A stretch of 64,000 nucleotides of DNA from Meandrina meandrites (GCA_963693305.1 OY855908.1:8834516-8898515), one strand, 5' to 3'; positions 1-13,678 are shown, counted from the first letter of the stretch. Translations and numbers: made by a program. Notes: generated by a model from the letters alone, not told the origin.

Positions 1-2855
1 GTTAGGCGAGTGCAAATGTTATCGATAGATGATAAGATTTACTTCAAGGAACGTTACCAGTTAAAGGAGCAGTCTCACCAAGGTTTAGTGCTACTTGAAA
101 ATCCAATGAAGATGTTGGTATTAACTGAAAAGCCCACTAATAGTTGCCTTATTTTGCTGAAGCGCACTGTACTGGTCACAAAAATTGTTTAAAACTGGTT
201 TGCCTAAGGACAGGTAGGAAAGAAGTGATCTAAAATTTGAAAACGTCGGGCCAACGTTTTCAAGTTTGACAGTGTTACTTGGAGGAAAATCACTAAAAGA
301 CCATTGCTTATAGTTTGTTCACATCTTAAGGTAAGGTAAGGTAACGTCTTATTTATAGAGGGTAGCACTTAATAGCTATAAAGCTAATAAACCTGTGGCC
401 CTCCTATTTACAATTATTAAAAAACTAAGATATACAATAATATATAAGAAACGAAATTATTAATCACAAAACTAATTAAAAACTATTCGAAAAAGGATAA
501 TCTTAAATGAGTGAGTGAATTTCTGCCTTTTTGTCGTTTAAAGGTTATTTTTTTTAACAGTGAGTGCACCTTTGTAGTTCTAGTATAGTTTATGATATGA
601 AAACTTTAGATGTGTCTGGGTGAAAAATAGTAACGAAGAAATATTTTATGCTGCTCACTTTCTTCACATGTTTTCTTTGTGCTTACCACGGTGGGCAACC
701 GCCAACGATTTTGCCGCCTTTTCACGCAATCGATTCGTTTAGGCGAAATGAAATATCCCTCGTCGATTTTCAACATCAAAAAGATAAAAAAAATGAGCAG
801 TGTCCCACAAACTTCTACGATATAGGTAACTTTCGACGAAAGGTGGATGTTCAATATCAAACGTGTAAGATGCCCAGGCCAAGCTTTTTCTGGAATATGG
901 CGGCCATGTTGCGTGACTTTGTACGCACGCACGCAGAGCGCACGCGCCCGCGAGCCATGCTGCTAGCCACGATGACTATGAAAACTCAAACGCATGGTTT
1001 TCCTATTTTCTATGCTCGCATGACAGCTATGGGCTCCACTCTGCGGCCCGCTATGATCAGTAAAATGTGATGGCTTCAATCCTTTTCAGGATTCAAACTT
1101 GATTGCAAATGGTTAAAAGGCAAACTATTCCCAGAGCTGTTATTAAGTATTTAAGAAGCTGTTACATTTAAGTTATCACCCGGAGTTCTTCGCTCTGTAT
1201 GCAAGTGTAACGTAACACGAATCGACATCTTTACTTGTGGAGTTGGGTGAACTCAGTCGTAACGGGTGTTACATTTACGGCCGTTTATGACAGCCCTGAC
1301 TCCTGCTACACTGTACATTTGTTAGAAACCGTCAAGGGCATCTTCTCATGAGCAAAAGAAACCTCAGAAAATTCAGTGCCACATGAAAAACAAAACACGC
1401 CATTTAAATAGGAGATATTTTGAATCATGTGCCAGTCCACAGCAGGAGCAATTGATGAAAATCGATGATCGGAAATCAATCGATCAATCCATAATTGTTA
1501 GTTAATTGAGGTACCTTTGGAATAATACAAGGACCATTTGGATAAACAGCAGCGAAGAGAAGCCGGATCTTGGCGTAGATCAGGATCAGCAATGTAAAAT
1601 AAAACGTTAAACGTACAAAGTGATTCCATCCGCGCGAAACTATTTACATAACCATGCAGCAAATGTCATTATACTATTTTCCACAAACTAATATTTATTC
1701 ACACCACGATACATCACTTTACTTTGATAATGATGTTAGCTACATCGAAACGTCGGACAACTTTAGTTTTAATATTTCTATTGAAGTTTTCAGTAAACCG
1801 TTGATTATACAAAGCACTTATAGTTTGATTTCAAGGCACCAAAAGTGCACAAACGAAAACACACTGGAAAGTTTAAGTTTGTCATTGCTACCAGATAGAG
1901 ACACACGGTAAATGGGAAAAAAATCGCATTGTTGATTAATCATGAATCTGATGAATCAAAAGGAAAATTTCAATGTTATGCAACCAGTGGATATAAATAA
2001 CAACATACAAAGTCTCTTTACTATTCCCAGTCAACAGTTAATAATGTGGTTCTACTTTTTAAAATCTTTTTTTTACCCCTTTACCTCAAAATTATCTTAC
2101 TGGAGTTCAATCTTGGTCATGCTTAATTTTTAAAGGAGAACCTAGATGCTGATCACTGCTGGCATTAGTTGATCTGCACTCTTAGGAGTGAAAGAAACTT
2201 TTACCCCTAAAGATTCCTTACTACTGAATGAAATCAAAATAAAAAAGATAGTTCACTTTTACATTTTAAGATTAAAACCATCAAACCATTAACCTGTTGT
2301 AGTCCCAGATCAGAGGACAAGTACAAGTTAACATAGTATCAAAAGTTACATAGTATCATAAGGTGTGAAAAAAGAACATCCATGATAATAGGTTATAACT
2401 AAGCAAAAACAAAAAGTATTAGAATAAATTTTTCCATTTATTTTTAAATTCTTCGTGCCGGTTATTTTTGATTGAAATTTGTTTGAGAGTGTCAATTCTG
2501 ATACTCAAGAAAGAGGGAAAGCTGTCAAAACTCACCAGCCATTGTCTTGAAAGCAGCAAGAAATATAATGTTTAGTGACGATGGCTACGTAATTTAGTTG
2601 GTCAGTTGAGCGAGCATTATCGTACCAACCGTAAATAACATTGCGTTCAATGAGATCGAAAGCCTGCCTGTCGGGTCTTTTCAAGCCACCAGTTCTGGAA
2701 GGCTTGCTAAAAAGTGTAGACTGTGGAGCACTGAAATAATAGGTGAGGAAGTGTTTCAGAGGCGGACTGACAGACCCGACAGGTATCGCATTTAGACAAT
2801 TTCGTGCGGAACAGGGAACATCTCGATGGCTATGTTGCGGCTGGAATCATCGAGA
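1..2855. other. No supported gene
   Basis: I find no coding region here. The open frames are short, overlap on both strands and show no family motif. A short GGTAA-type simple repeat lies near 330-352, followed by an AT-rich tract to about 540. Confidence 0.5.
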
Positions 2856-5290
2856 CTATGTATTATCATGCATGTACTGAAATACTTGTAATTTAACTTC
2901 TTGTGTTGCTTTAAAAGGCATCAGATAGACCTTTTTCAAGCATTCTTTACTAAAACCACACTGTAAGATTCTGCTTTCAGCTGTTGGGGCTTGAAAGAAA
3001 TAGTCTAAAATAGCTGCGTAAACAGACTTAGTTGCGAAGTTTTTATTAGAGCACACTTGAGAACAATTATCTTTAGTGTTGGTAGAGTTTGTGGCTTTTA
3101 GTTCTCGTCTCCAACTAGAGGTGATAGAATTTATTAGACCGTGATATGTGGTGAAGGGAACTTGCACCTGGAATTTTTCCAGGGACAGAAAGGCGAAATC
3201 AACATCAAGAACGGCACAATTCCGTTCTGATACCAATGCTTAAGAAAAACTGTTTTCTGATTTATTAATATGTTGCTGTTATTCCAGATTATTTGGTTAT
3301 GTATCTGTGTAAAGTTGTCTGACCAGAGAGATCTGTAGTCTTGCCAGTACTTTAACACGGACAAATAAAAAGGGGGAAGGTTATTCACCCGGAGTAAACT
3401 TACATTGTAATGGCAACTTAACCACAAGGAGCAGCAGCCAAGATGGCTTAGCAGGTGCTCTGGTAGAACTTTCCATTTGGCGCCCGAGTTTTGGCGTATT
3501 CTCTGAATCCAGGAGATTTTTAGAATAGTTACGCAGCTCTCGTAAGCTTGTAATTCTACTGGTCCTCTAGTGTAGCAGCTGCTATTGTTTTGGGGGCTAG
3601 TGGCATTGTTCTTGTTGCTTGTTCTATTGTTATCTCAGCCACTCATGTGAGACCTTACGAGAGCTGCATGGAGACCCGATTTTTAATGCACTTTCCATTA
3701 TACTAAAATCGACCATTTTAAGCCCACCGTGACATTTTTCACCAATAATTGTTGTTTTCTTTATTTTGGGAAGTTTACCTTCCCAAAGGAAATCAAAAAT
3801 CGGTTTATTTGCAGCATCATTTACATGTCAGGTTGTACATAAAAGTTATATGAAATAAAAATCAATTTCGATAGCGCTAGAGTTTTCACAATATTTATCC
3901 GTCCGATTTACGTGAGTTTTCTACATTTCCAAACATTGCGTAGTTTGTCATCGAAGTTTAATTTGTCGACCTTAGCCTTGTCATACGAGAAGAAGACACC
4001 TAACTCGCAAATGGGCTCGTCTGGCCATTTGAAGTTGAACGGGGTATCGCGCCTGTTTTTCCAGCAGCCTAGCCACAAAGCCTCGGTTTTTGATGTATTG
4101 ACCTGCAGGCCCGACATGGATCTAAATTTTTCCAGCATGTTTAGCAGTTGCAAAATCGAATCGGTGTCCTGTACGAAAACAGTGGTATCGTCCGCATACA
4201 TGGAAGTTTTTATTTCCTCTTTCCCGATTACGATTCCCTGTATGAGGGCATCACGCTTCATGGCTCATGCAAGAAGTTCAAGGCCAATGACAAACAACAA
4301 ACCGGATAACGGACAGCCTTATCTCACACCACGTTTTATAGAGAAAAAACTTGAAGCGTGGCCGTTATTTAACACGCAGCTGGAAATATTGGAATGCAAA
4401 GTTCGAAACCATTGTAAAAAATTAGGGCCGAAATTGAACTGCATTAGGGCCTTCTCTAGGTAATGCCATTCGATCGTATCAAAGACTTTGCGGAGGTGAA
4501 GGAAGACAGCAATTTCTCGCTGATTCTCTAGCTTTTTCAGTGTAAAACATTAAATCTTCTATATTATTCTATGTTATATCTTATATGTTATATTTTGCTA
4601 ATATAACGCCCGTTCACGTAACCGGTTTGGTCGGGGTTTATCAATTTGGGGAGAACTTTATCTAGCCGTTTGGCCAAAACTTTTGTGAGAATTTTAAAGT
4701 CGACGTTTAACAGGAAAATTGGTCTAAGATTTTCAAGAATTGTTCTGTCTTTATTTTTCTTTGTATATGATTCCTCTTCTTTGCGATGTCGACAGAAAGC
4801 CACTTTGGAAAACGTAATTGAAGCTGTCGACAATTGAGCTTTGCAATTCAGGCCAGAAGAATTTTAGAAACTCGACAGGAAGTCCGTCTGTGCCGGGAGT
4901 TTTATTTCCGGAGGAATCTTTAAGAGCATTAAATGCTTTTTTTTTTCAGTTATAAGCCCTTCGCAAAGAGCCCGTTCGTCTTCTTTTTAAGTGGGGACAC
5001 TGTCCAAGTTAAAGAATGTGTCGTTGTCATGTGTGTTGTGCGCAGGAGGTACTTGAGATTGATAAAGATTTTGATAAAATTCCTTTTCCTCGTTTAGAAT
5101 GTCCAACTGATTAGTGGTAAAAGAGCCGTCATTCAGCTTCAAGTTTAGTGACAACCTTTTTTTGAATAGTTTCTTTTCTGAAGGTTATAAAAATGTTTGC
5201 TATTACGTTCACTCTCTTCGTGCCATCTTGTTCGACTTCTGAAGATTGTTCCGCGCGTCTTGTGCGCTGAAATCTTGGTTAGAACCGAAG
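2856..5290 (-). mobile_element. Tx1/L1-like LINE fragment (reverse transcriptase and C-terminal region)
   Basis: This is a decayed non-LTR retrotransposon read on the minus strand. From 5' to 3' I see an EEKEFYQNLY-type pre-RT segment (about 5160-5070), a TPGTDGLPVEFLKFFW segment (about 4920-4850), LLNVDFKILTKVLAKRL with DQTGYVNGRYI (about 4740-4600), and the RT catalytic box YADDTTVF followed by SGLQVNTSKTEALWLG (about 4210-4060). Next comes a WEGKLPKIKKTTIIGEKCHGGLKM-like segment (about 3800-3720), then the post-RT region with IIWNN and a VYLMPFKAT-like stretch (3427-2856). This motif order is typical of the Tx1/L1 group. The frame changes several times and a small inverted-repeat insertion splits the 3' third, so no intact protein is made. 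No endonuclease domain or poly(A) tail is visible, so the copy is 5'-truncated and possibly 3'-truncated. Confidence 0.8.
3533..3667. repeat. Small inverted-repeat insertion inside the LINE
   Basis: A 14-bp arm GCAGCTCTCGTAAG at 3533-3546 is repeated in inverse at 3654-3667. LINE-like coding sequence continues on both sides, so a short MITE-like element probably inserted into the LINE. I could not define a target duplication. Confidence 0.45.
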
Positions 5291-5564
5291 ATGGTACATT
5301 TTAGACTTTAAACGAATATCGTCGATCGGAAAACTACTGCATGGGGGCATTGTTGTTCGTCTTTGTTGAAGCAATTTGTTTGCAAGCTTTCCTTCGCTTT
5401 ATTATTTTTCTCACAGTTGTGTTAAATATCAAACAACCGGTGTTTGTCATGTTTGATTTGCCGATTCTCCTGCAGGCGGCTAGAACTTGTACATGTACAA
5501 TCGATAGCTCGCTTGTCGTCAAATCTTCAAGTAAGTAAAGCTGCTTTTACATCACTTGCGTTTA

Positions 5565-6458
5565 GGCCAGGTTTAAACGTTGCATTTTACATGCGCCGAA
5601 TACAATTCTAATTTTAGTCGACTCGAATTTAAAAAATCGGCATTTGGTTTTAAACGTCGCATTTAATTCCCAGACTCCGCTCACCGCTCAGTTTCCCGCC
5701 AATATTAGGGAGCTCAAGCAATGACGACAGCGACGAGGACAACACCTACTGAAAAAAAAAAAAAAAAAAGAATTTCTATTTTACTTGAGAATTTTGCAAT
5801 TATCCAGATGTATTCAGTCTATCCTTCGGTTTTAGAACTAGCTCCAGCTGAATATGCAAAGAAAGTGTTCAATTCTAAATATAAAAACCAAAAATTATCC
5901 GTCGTCGTCCAGGTTGTCTGTAATACGCTAAATTTGGTCATTTCACGTTGTTATTCGGCAAAGAACGGCTACGAACGGCTTCCTTAAAAACACAGCATCT
6001 CATAGAAAAAATATCTGCATGTCAATTGATGTGTTCTTTTTTTGAGCGAAGCACGAACCACACGTTCTAGTATCAACAGGCGCCGTATTAGTTTTTCAAC
6101 TTCCTGCCCATTCTCGATCCCAGAGCCTTCAGTTTTTTTGTCCGAGCAGGACATGCGTGAAAGAGCTCTGGAGCCGAGAATGCTTCCTGCCAGTTTTCTG
6201 TGTGCATGTCAGGTAGTATAAAACTGTTGAATTATGGGTAAAATACAATTTAGCATAATTTATGAATTAAATTCGGCACAAGTGAAATGCGGCGTTCAAA
6301 ACGACTGTCGAATATTCGACTGGCGCAGTCGAATATTCGACTGAACTCGCATTTAATTCAAATATGTCGAATATAATTGTTTTAAACGTCGCATTTTACA
6401 TGCACATAATTCGACAATTGTATTCGGCGCATGTAAAATGCGACGTTTAAACCAGGCC
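5565..6458. mobile_element. Non-autonomous PIF/Harbinger-type element (MITE), 894 bp
   Basis: The ends are inverted repeats of about 45 bp that begin GGCCAGGTTTAAACG (5565) and end with its complement at 6458. Both sides carry TTA (5562-5564 and 6459-6461), the 3-bp duplication made by PIF/Harbinger transposases. The interior is AT-rich, contains an A-run near 5750 and further partial copies of the terminal sequence near 5640 and 6370, and encodes nothing recognisable. A trans-acting Harbinger transposase presumably moved it. The Harbinger element elsewhere in this window has a different terminal sequence, so it is not the obvious parent. Confidence 0.75.
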
Positions 6459-6461
6459 TTA

Positions 6462-7740
6462 GTCTCTCGACTTTTAATTTTCGGATCAAGTCGAGCATAC
6501 TGACAACCAAAAAGAACTAAGCACTTCAAGAGTTCATCTACGCCCTCCAACCAACCATGCAACAAGATAATGTTTCCACTCATCAAAAGATTTTCAAGGC
6601 ACAAACAATCTCTCGCAAACTTAACATTATAGGTGTCAACAAAGGTGACAAATACTGTATGCTTCAAACGGCTACAAAGGTAAAACAAAACGAAGCAGAA
6701 TTAAAAATAAATTTTATTAAACCCTTATTTTGTACAACATTAGAAGATAAAACCAAATTTATTATGCTTATAAACTGTGACGGCTGATTTCGAAAGAGAA
6801 AATTTGGTAGCATTAAATTTCCAGATAGTAGCGATTCGGCAATTTTCACCCCACAAGATCCGAAACTACCCGAAACTACAAGAGTCGCGTGACGTCTGTC
6901 AAACTCTTTTGTATTTTCGATTAAAGTAGATCTCTCGCAATAATTTGTCCAACCACAAGCCTGCGGGACGCCAGAACAAGCGTTTCTGTCTGCGACGCAA
7001 GATATTCTACAGTCAGTACAGTTGGCCAGGTTCTGATATCATGATAAAAGGAAGATTGTTCGTTCTAAACTCTGCAGTCGCAACAAGAATCTTGGCTTTT
7101 TGAGCGCAGCTCCCAATGGCTTTGCTGAGTTGTACGACGTTTGTACGGCTAAGTACATTGATGTTGTTGCAATGTTTTCTTCGCCGATGATTGCAATTTT
7201 GAACCGCGAAGTCTGATTTTGTGGTGAAATTGATGGCACGTGGGACGACTTTTAGGTGGAATTCGATTGCGTGTACATCTGGATAACTTTGGAGGCAAGT
7301 TGTTTTCTTCTCTATTTATCTATATTCGTGTTTGAAACATATGATATTGTTTTCATCGATCCGCGCATCTGTTGTTTTGCAACTTTGCTAGTAGCGGTAT
7401 ATCAGCAATATCTTTGAGCACGATAAGTTTGATCTCGCCTTCTTCGATTGTTGGAAAAATTTGAAAATTTGAAAATTTGAAATCTGCTGCGTTGTCTTTG
7501 ACCTTTGTGGCGCACAGCGTGACACTGATAATCTTCTGTCAGCTAGCGATTACACAAACTTCGCTTTCAATTTTGCTTTGACCGTCACATGCAAACTTAA
7601 GACAATTTTTTGGTTTTTCTATGGGGCACAAACAACATGCACCTGATTTAAGACTAAATAAAAACAGAATATGTTCACAATCGATTTTCAAATTGTCATC
7701 ACATACCCATCAAAACAAAAACATAACCGCCTAAAGTACA
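6462..7740. other. No supported gene
   Basis: Short open frames only, none with a recognisable motif. This is the left flank of the BEL/Pao insertion. Confidence 0.5.
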
Positions 7741-7745
7741 GTGGT

Positions 7746-7914
7746 TGTCGCGTTGGGCGAGTTTTATTTTAGCTTTCCTTCGTAACACAACATCATGCCA
7801 ACATGGCGGCTCTAATCCTCTCTTTTCTTTCACGTGTTCGCGGGAATCCCGAGTGACGTAATACACGCGGGACTGTACAAATGTTACTTTTCGTGGAGTG
7901 ATTTCTCCATGACA
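7746..7914 (-). repeat. BEL/Pao 3' LTR
   Basis: A 169-bp LTR that starts TGTCGCG and ends ATGACA in plus-strand reading (TG...CA ends). By eye it matches the other copy base for base. Confidence 0.92.
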
Positions 7915-8039
7915 CTCCCGAGGCAAGTTTTGTTGCATGTCAGGTCAAACGAAAACTGACAATGTCTTTCTGAAGCATATCTTAATGAAAAAGCGGAGAA
8001 AACTCAACAAAAAATAATTACACGGACTTAAACATGCAT

Positions 8040-11000
8040 CTAGGTGTTCAATAGTTCGTTTAGTTTTTCTCTTGCTTCGATCGCAGCTCTGCAAAAAGGG
8101 CGTTTCTCAGCAGGTTCATTCCTACTCTTCTGCTTGCTTGTGTCATCCTGTTTTTCGTTACCAACAGCTTCGTCCGATTCGGTTGGTTTTTCACTCACTT
8201 CTGAGCATTCTAAAGGGTACAGAAAGTTCAATGGTCTGTTCAGCAACTTTCCTGATGCTGTTCGGACTGTAGCTGCTCGTACTTCATTATCTTTGCTTGT
8301 AATGAGCTCTTCGATCATTCCTAACTTCCAGGTTCCTCTTGGTGAACTCTCTTTGAGAAGCACGACGTCTCCCTTTGTGGGTGGAGCTTTGGATTGAACT
8401 CTAGGGGCTTTCAAGTGTTTCTGCATCCTTTCCCGTAGACTCAGCACATATTCATCAAACCACAGTTTCCAAAACGTGTTAAGATGTTTCTGGCCTTTCT
8501 TCCATGTTTCCAGAAGTTTCTGTGCAGAACTTAGTCTTTCAACAAAGTCTGGATCTTGCGGCTGTTCATCTTCTGTTGCTAGGCATGGTACACCAGTTTT
8601 TGGATTTAGACTAAGAAAGTCACCAGGGGTAAGTGCGAATCCAGAGTTCAGATCAGCTCCCACGTACACTAATGGTCGTGAATTTACAACTGCTTCGACT
8701 TCTGTAAGAATGGTTTCCAATTGGACATTGTTCAAACAGATCTTTCCAATACTCTTTCGAAGAGCCTGCTTCACAAGTCCCACAAGGCGTTCATAGAAGC
8801 CACCCATCCAGGGGGCCAGTTCAATGATGAAGGTCCATTTGATTCCCTCATTTGCCAGATAGCTTTGCATGTCAGAGCTAGTGGTGGCAAACTTCCATGC
8901 TTCATCAACAGTGGACTTGGCTAGCTTGAATTGTGAGGCATTGTCTGATATAATCTCTTTCGGCTTGCCACGCCTGGCGATAAATCTTCTAAGGCACAAG
9001 AGGAATTGTCCTGCAGACATGTCATTAATGATTTCTAAATGAACAGCTCTTACTGCTAAGCAGGTAAATAGGCAGACCCACACCTTCTGTGTTGCTGATT
9101 CGTTATTCACTTTCACATACAAGGGTCCTAGATAGTCAAGGCCTGTATATGTAAAGGGTGATGACTCTTCTATTCTTGAGGCTGGGTACGGAGCCATCTG
9201 GGGCATTCTGTATGGTCCTCCTTGACGTCTTCTACATCTTCGACAGTTCAGGAGAACCTTTTTCACTGTTGCTCTTCCTTGTGGTATCCAGAATTCTCTT
9301 CTGATAACTGACAACGTATGGGATACTCCAGCATGCATCAACTTTTCATGGAAGCTGTTGATGACTAAACTTGTAAAGGCGTGGTTCTTCGGTAGAAGCT
9401 TGGGGTAGAAGGTACTTTCTGGGAGGTTTTCTCTGATCAACCTGCCATGACAGCGAAGGATTCCATTCTCATCTATCCTCAGTCCTAGTTGACTCTTCAG
9501 ATTGTTTCTTGTATTATTCTTGATTGCTGTAATCTCTGATGCAAAACTGCTGTTCTGGACGTGTCTTTCCCACATGGTTTCCGCTTGGTTTATTTCTTCA
9601 GCTTTAAGTTCTTCTTTCTCGGTACTCTTCTTTTGAAGTTTTCGAATGAATCGTAAGGCCCATGCCGTCACTCTGAGAAGTCTTGTTAGGGAAGAATAAT
9701 TGTTTTCATTCAGCTCAAACGGGGCAACTGGCTTGTCAGAGTGGTCTTTCTTGCGATCCATTTCAATCAGGGCTGAGGTCTCGTACATAATCTGTGGACC
9801 AGCAGGCTGTTTGGCCATCTTTTCCAATGTGTTTTCGTCAATTTGCTGAAAGTCCCATGAAGGCCACTTGGTCTCTTGATTACCGAGCCAAGATGGTCCA
9901 TGCCACCACAATTGATTGTTAACGAGTTCCTCTGTGGAAACACCTCTGGTGGCTAAGTCAGCTGGATTCTGAGTTGTGGTGACATATCTGAACTTGATAT
10001 CTTTGTGAGAGGTTATCTCTTTCAGCCTGTTTTGGACAAATATGGGTAGGGGTTTGCGGCTTTTCATCCAGTGAAGAACACACTGCGAGTCTGTCCACAG
10101 TGTCCGATCAGTCACTGGTAACTGGAGTTGTTCAGTCACATAGTTTAGGCATCTAGTTCCAATAAGAACCGCTAATAGTTCCAATCTTGGAAAGCTAAGT
10201 TGCTTTGTTGGGGCAACACGTGCTTTGGAGAATACCAGGTTAACATTGGCGGCTTTGTCCACTGCGGAGTACAGGTATACAGCTGCTGAGTATGCCTTGG
10301 CTGAAGCATCAGTGAAACAAAACAGTTTGTATTCATCTCCTCCTATGTATCTAGGTATGGACAGGGAGGACAGTGGGCTAAGGTCTTCATGCAGCTTGTA
10401 CCACTCTTGCTGTTGTGATTCAGTGAGTGTTTCATCCCAATCTAACTCTTGTTTCCACAGTTCTTGAATGAACAGTTTTCCATTGAGTGTGGCTGGCGAG
10501 AAGAAACCTAATGGATCATAAATTCTGCTGATAGACTGCAATGCTTCTCTTTTGGAAGTGACTTGAAAGGATGAAGTGTGAGATCCATTGATAATAATTG
10601 TGTCACTGTTCATGTTCCAGGTAGTTCCAAGAACTTTCATAGTGTCTCCACTTGTTCGATCACTTTCTGGGACGCTCTGGAGGAAGTCTTGAGAGTTTGA
10701 TGCCCACTCTCGGAGATTCATTGATGAGGACTGGAAAAGGCACTTTGCTTCTTTGTAGAATTCGTCTGCTTCTTCTGATGTGGCAACTCCTGTGATCATG
10801 TTGTCCACGTACATATTGTCTGAAATCTTTTTGGCTACTGGGGTATCTGCTCTGTTCAAATGATACTTGACTGTTGCAGCCAGCAGGAATGGGCTAGATA
10901 TCATTCCAAATGGGACTCTGGTAAATCTCAGTACCTGGACATTGTTTTCCAGGGTAGGCTTTGTGGCATCTTTTAACCAAACAAATCTTGTTACATCTCT

Positions 11001-11303
11001 GTCATCCGGTTGAAGTCCCACTTGATGAAAAGCTTTTTCGACATCAGCAACCAGGGCGACTTTGTTAAGTCTAAACCTCATCAGTAGTCCGCACAAATCT
11101 TCCAGTATTATTGGGCCGCGGTGTAGGCTTTCATTCAGGCTTTGACTTCCCTTTCTGGTTTTGGCGGAGGCATAAAAGAAAATGCGTATCTTTGTGGTGG
11201 TCTTCTCGGGTGTCACTATCTCATGATGTGGGATGTAATGCTTCAATGTGTTTGCAGAATCTTCATCAGGTACAACTTCAATGATGCCCTTTTGTAATTG
11301 GTC
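8040..11303 (-). pseudogene. pol: BEL/Pao pol: reverse transcriptase, RNase H, integrase
   Basis: This stretch is open for about 1,087 codons after an in-frame TAG, and the first ATG is at 11246. Counting from that Met, the RT has the catalytic Asp in ALVADVEKAF (D68) and MYVDN at 145-149, where the second Asp of YxDD is Asn. RNase H follows (FTDASAKAYSAA, FPRLELLAV, LWTDSQCVLHWM). The integrase has an HHCC zinc domain (HEKLMHAG ... CRRCRR) and the DDE core (GLDYLGP, ISDNASQF, FYERLVG), so the triad is intact. The C-terminus has the PTKGDVVLLKE region usual in BEL/Pao. The enzymes would copy and insert the element. No obvious damage lies inside this block. Its only defect is the stop separating it from the protease, so it may be recently disabled, or read through. 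Confidence 0.9.
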
Positions 11304-12764
11304 CTAAATGACTGCATCATACTTTGTCAGGTGTTCTGGGTTTCTCATGAGTCTATTGACAAGGGATCTCAATCTTCCCATTGCCAGGTCATAATTGGTT
11401 GGCAATGAGGGAGATTCCTCTTTCCAGGGCCAGGTTACTTGGTAACGCCCATCTTCAAATCTGACAGTGTCATTAAATTTCTGCAGGGCTTTATCATCAT
11501 CATTTGCACACATAGGTTCACTGATTCCGAGTGTTTCAAGTTTCCAAAATTCTTCCAATGTTGTTGTATGTTCAATAGGTAGTTCCTGTGCAGTAAGATG
11601 TGCTCTGATTGGACTGGATGTGTATGTGAGCATTGACACAGAAGGAGCAGATTGAGCTTCTTGAGACTTAACTCTGCCTGTCAGAATCCATCCCAACTTG
11701 GATGCCATGAGATTCAATCCTGGAATAACTTCTTTCATTGATATGTCACCAGAAAAAATGTCACAATAATAGTCATTTCCAAGCAGTAGCTCTATGCTGG
11801 CGGCTTCTTTGGAAGTTGGGACTGAATCAGCAAGTGTAATGTCCTTAAGAAGGTGTTCAATGTTCTTTGTATCAAAGCTTGCTCTTTGCAGGGTACCAGT
11901 TATTTTGGGTACAACATTGACTCTCAAGTGCAGGGATGATCCATCTTTGGTTAACAACCTGAGTTCAGTAACAGGAGTCTGCAGCTGTCTGGGTTTGCAT
12001 GAGCTGAATGTGTAGACTGTTAGGGTCTCAGATCCTCTCATTGGTAACTGAAGTCTTTCTGCCAGCTGTTCAGTAATGTAGGTTCTTTGGCTACCTGTAT
12101 CCAGAAGTAAACGGACAGTCTCTTTTCTTGCTTTTTGTAGATCTTCTACTTCAACGGTGGCTGTTTGCATTAGTACATGCTCATCAGAAGCTAGCAGGGT
12201 ATTCTCTGCTGTGATGGTGGTGGATATCGGTTCAGTCACTGTGTTTACAGTTTCTGCCGGTTTCTCTGGAAATTTGTTAATGCAAAGACTTCTGTGGTGA
12301 CGATTTTTCTGCTGACAATGAGCACACACCTTGTTTGACTTGCAATCTTTCTGATTATGGCCTGGTTTCAGGCATATGAAACAGTGTCCTTTTATCTTTT
12401 CTTTCCTGGCTGTCACAGTGGGGTACTTTCTACATTCGTCACTCCAGTGTTTTCCATTGCAATAGATACAGACATCTCTTCTTCTGACTTTCAGATCTTT
12501 GGGAGGTTTGGGAACAGAGAACAATGCTTCGGTAGTAGTTTTGTGTTCACTGTTCTGAGAGGTGGGCCACATGTTTACAATAGCGTGTTTACTTTCATCT
12601 TTGGGAGTCCCACACTGTCTCTCAGCATTTTCACGATTAGTGATGTATCTATGCAACTTATCTCTCAGTAGCTGTACTGACCATTCTTGATCATCCACTT
12701 TGTGATCAGTCAGGTGAGTAATAACATCTTTGGGTAGCTTTGACATAATCAGGGATACCAGCAT
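11304..12764 (-). pseudogene. BEL/Pao zinc-knuckle and aspartic protease region
   Basis: The second block of the polyprotein holds three Cys/His clusters, CIYCNGKHWSDEC, CFICLKPGHNQKDC and CAHCQQKNRHHRSLC, which are nucleic-acid-binding zinc motifs. A retropepsin-like protease (DUF1758 type) follows with its catalytic box LLLDTGSQRTYI. The block begins in a different frame from the preceding gag ORF (a -1 change near 12790, in a G-run) and ends at TAG 11304-11306, after which the same frame continues straight into the RT region. BEL/Pao elements normally encode one long polyprotein, so both breaks look like lesions, although a readthrough or frameshift strategy cannot be excluded from sequence alone. 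Confidence 0.85.
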
Positions 12765-12772
12765 TTTTGTGT

Positions 12773-13678
12773 TTACATCCTCCCCAAGGCTTGCAGTAAT
12801 CTTAGGTGTTTCTCTATTGTGTCATAGCTTGTGCGTAAGGCTGATGTATGGCATGTGGAAGCAGGTAAATCCATGAGACTAGTGTAATGAGCATTGATGA
12901 TAATCTCATTTTGTCCAAAACGTTTTTGCAATAGTCTGATTGCTTCCTGATAGTTAGCATTCGTCAAGGTTAACCCCGAGATTACTTCTGCAGCTTCTCC
13001 CTCTAATTTAGATCTGAGGTAATTCATTTTCTCTACTTGGCTGAGAAATTCATTGGAGTGTATTGCTGAGTCAAAGGAGTCCCAAAATTCCTGCCATTTC
13101 AATAAGTTCCCGCCAAATTTACTGAAATCAAGCTTTGGTAATTTAACAGTGTTAGGTTTCGTACCTGGTTTTGCTGTTTCCGTCTCAATTTTCTTCTTCA
13201 GTTTTTCTTTCTCCAAGTTAAGCCTCTCTGCTTCAATTTGTAACTTCCGGTGTTCAATATCGGCTTTTTGTTGCTCTATTTGCAGCATCTTCTCCTCCAG
13301 TTCAATGTTTACTTTCACACTTCCTCGTCTTAGTTTAAATTCCATTCTGTCTTTTATCATGTCCAATTTCGAGGAAAGTCCCACAACAAGTTGTTCAGCT
13401 TCGAAGGCAACATCGGTGTAGTCTTCATAATCCTCCATAACTTTTTCATACTCTCGTTTTCCTACGGCTTTGGCAGTGTCTTCGAGTTGCGTTCGGAGGC
13501 TTTCATACACACGTAAATGCTGCTGCAACTGATCGCGTTTGTCACGAGTTTCATCCAGGATTTTTTCAAGATCGCCATCAATGGGCCGATGTTTGATTTC
13601 CTTTGCTGTGTCAATATTAAGAACGACATGTCTTTTTCTTGCTCCGATAAGTCTCTTAAATGGAGCCCAAGTCTGTCA
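12773..13678 (-). pseudogene. gag: BEL/Pao gag (DUF1759-type)
   Basis: The frame is open from about 13675 to 12773. An N-terminal charged coiled-coil region rich in Glu, Lys and Gln (IEQQKADIEHRKLQIEAE) precedes the Gag core with KLPKLDFSKFGGNLLKWQEF and LRSKLEGEAAEVISGL, which is the DUF1759 signature. No ATG heads this frame, and sequence further upstream (13680-13740) looks like the Gag N-terminus in other frames interrupted by stops. The 5' end is therefore damaged by at least one indel. The 3' end runs out of frame near 12790, where the next block continues after a -1 change. The protein would form the particle that packages element RNA. Confidence 0.82.

Noticed and set aside
648..1070. 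Overlapping open frames on both strands near 606-1070
   Set aside because: No motif, no splice context, and equal openness on both strands suggests chance.
3912..4463. 183-aa plus-strand ORF
   Set aside because: It is antisense to the LINE reverse transcriptase, whose minus-strand motifs (YADD, SGLxxN) are clear.
5721..5987. 88-aa ORF inside the Harbinger-type MITE
   Set aside because: It starts next to an A-run and has no recognisable domain; the element looks non-coding.
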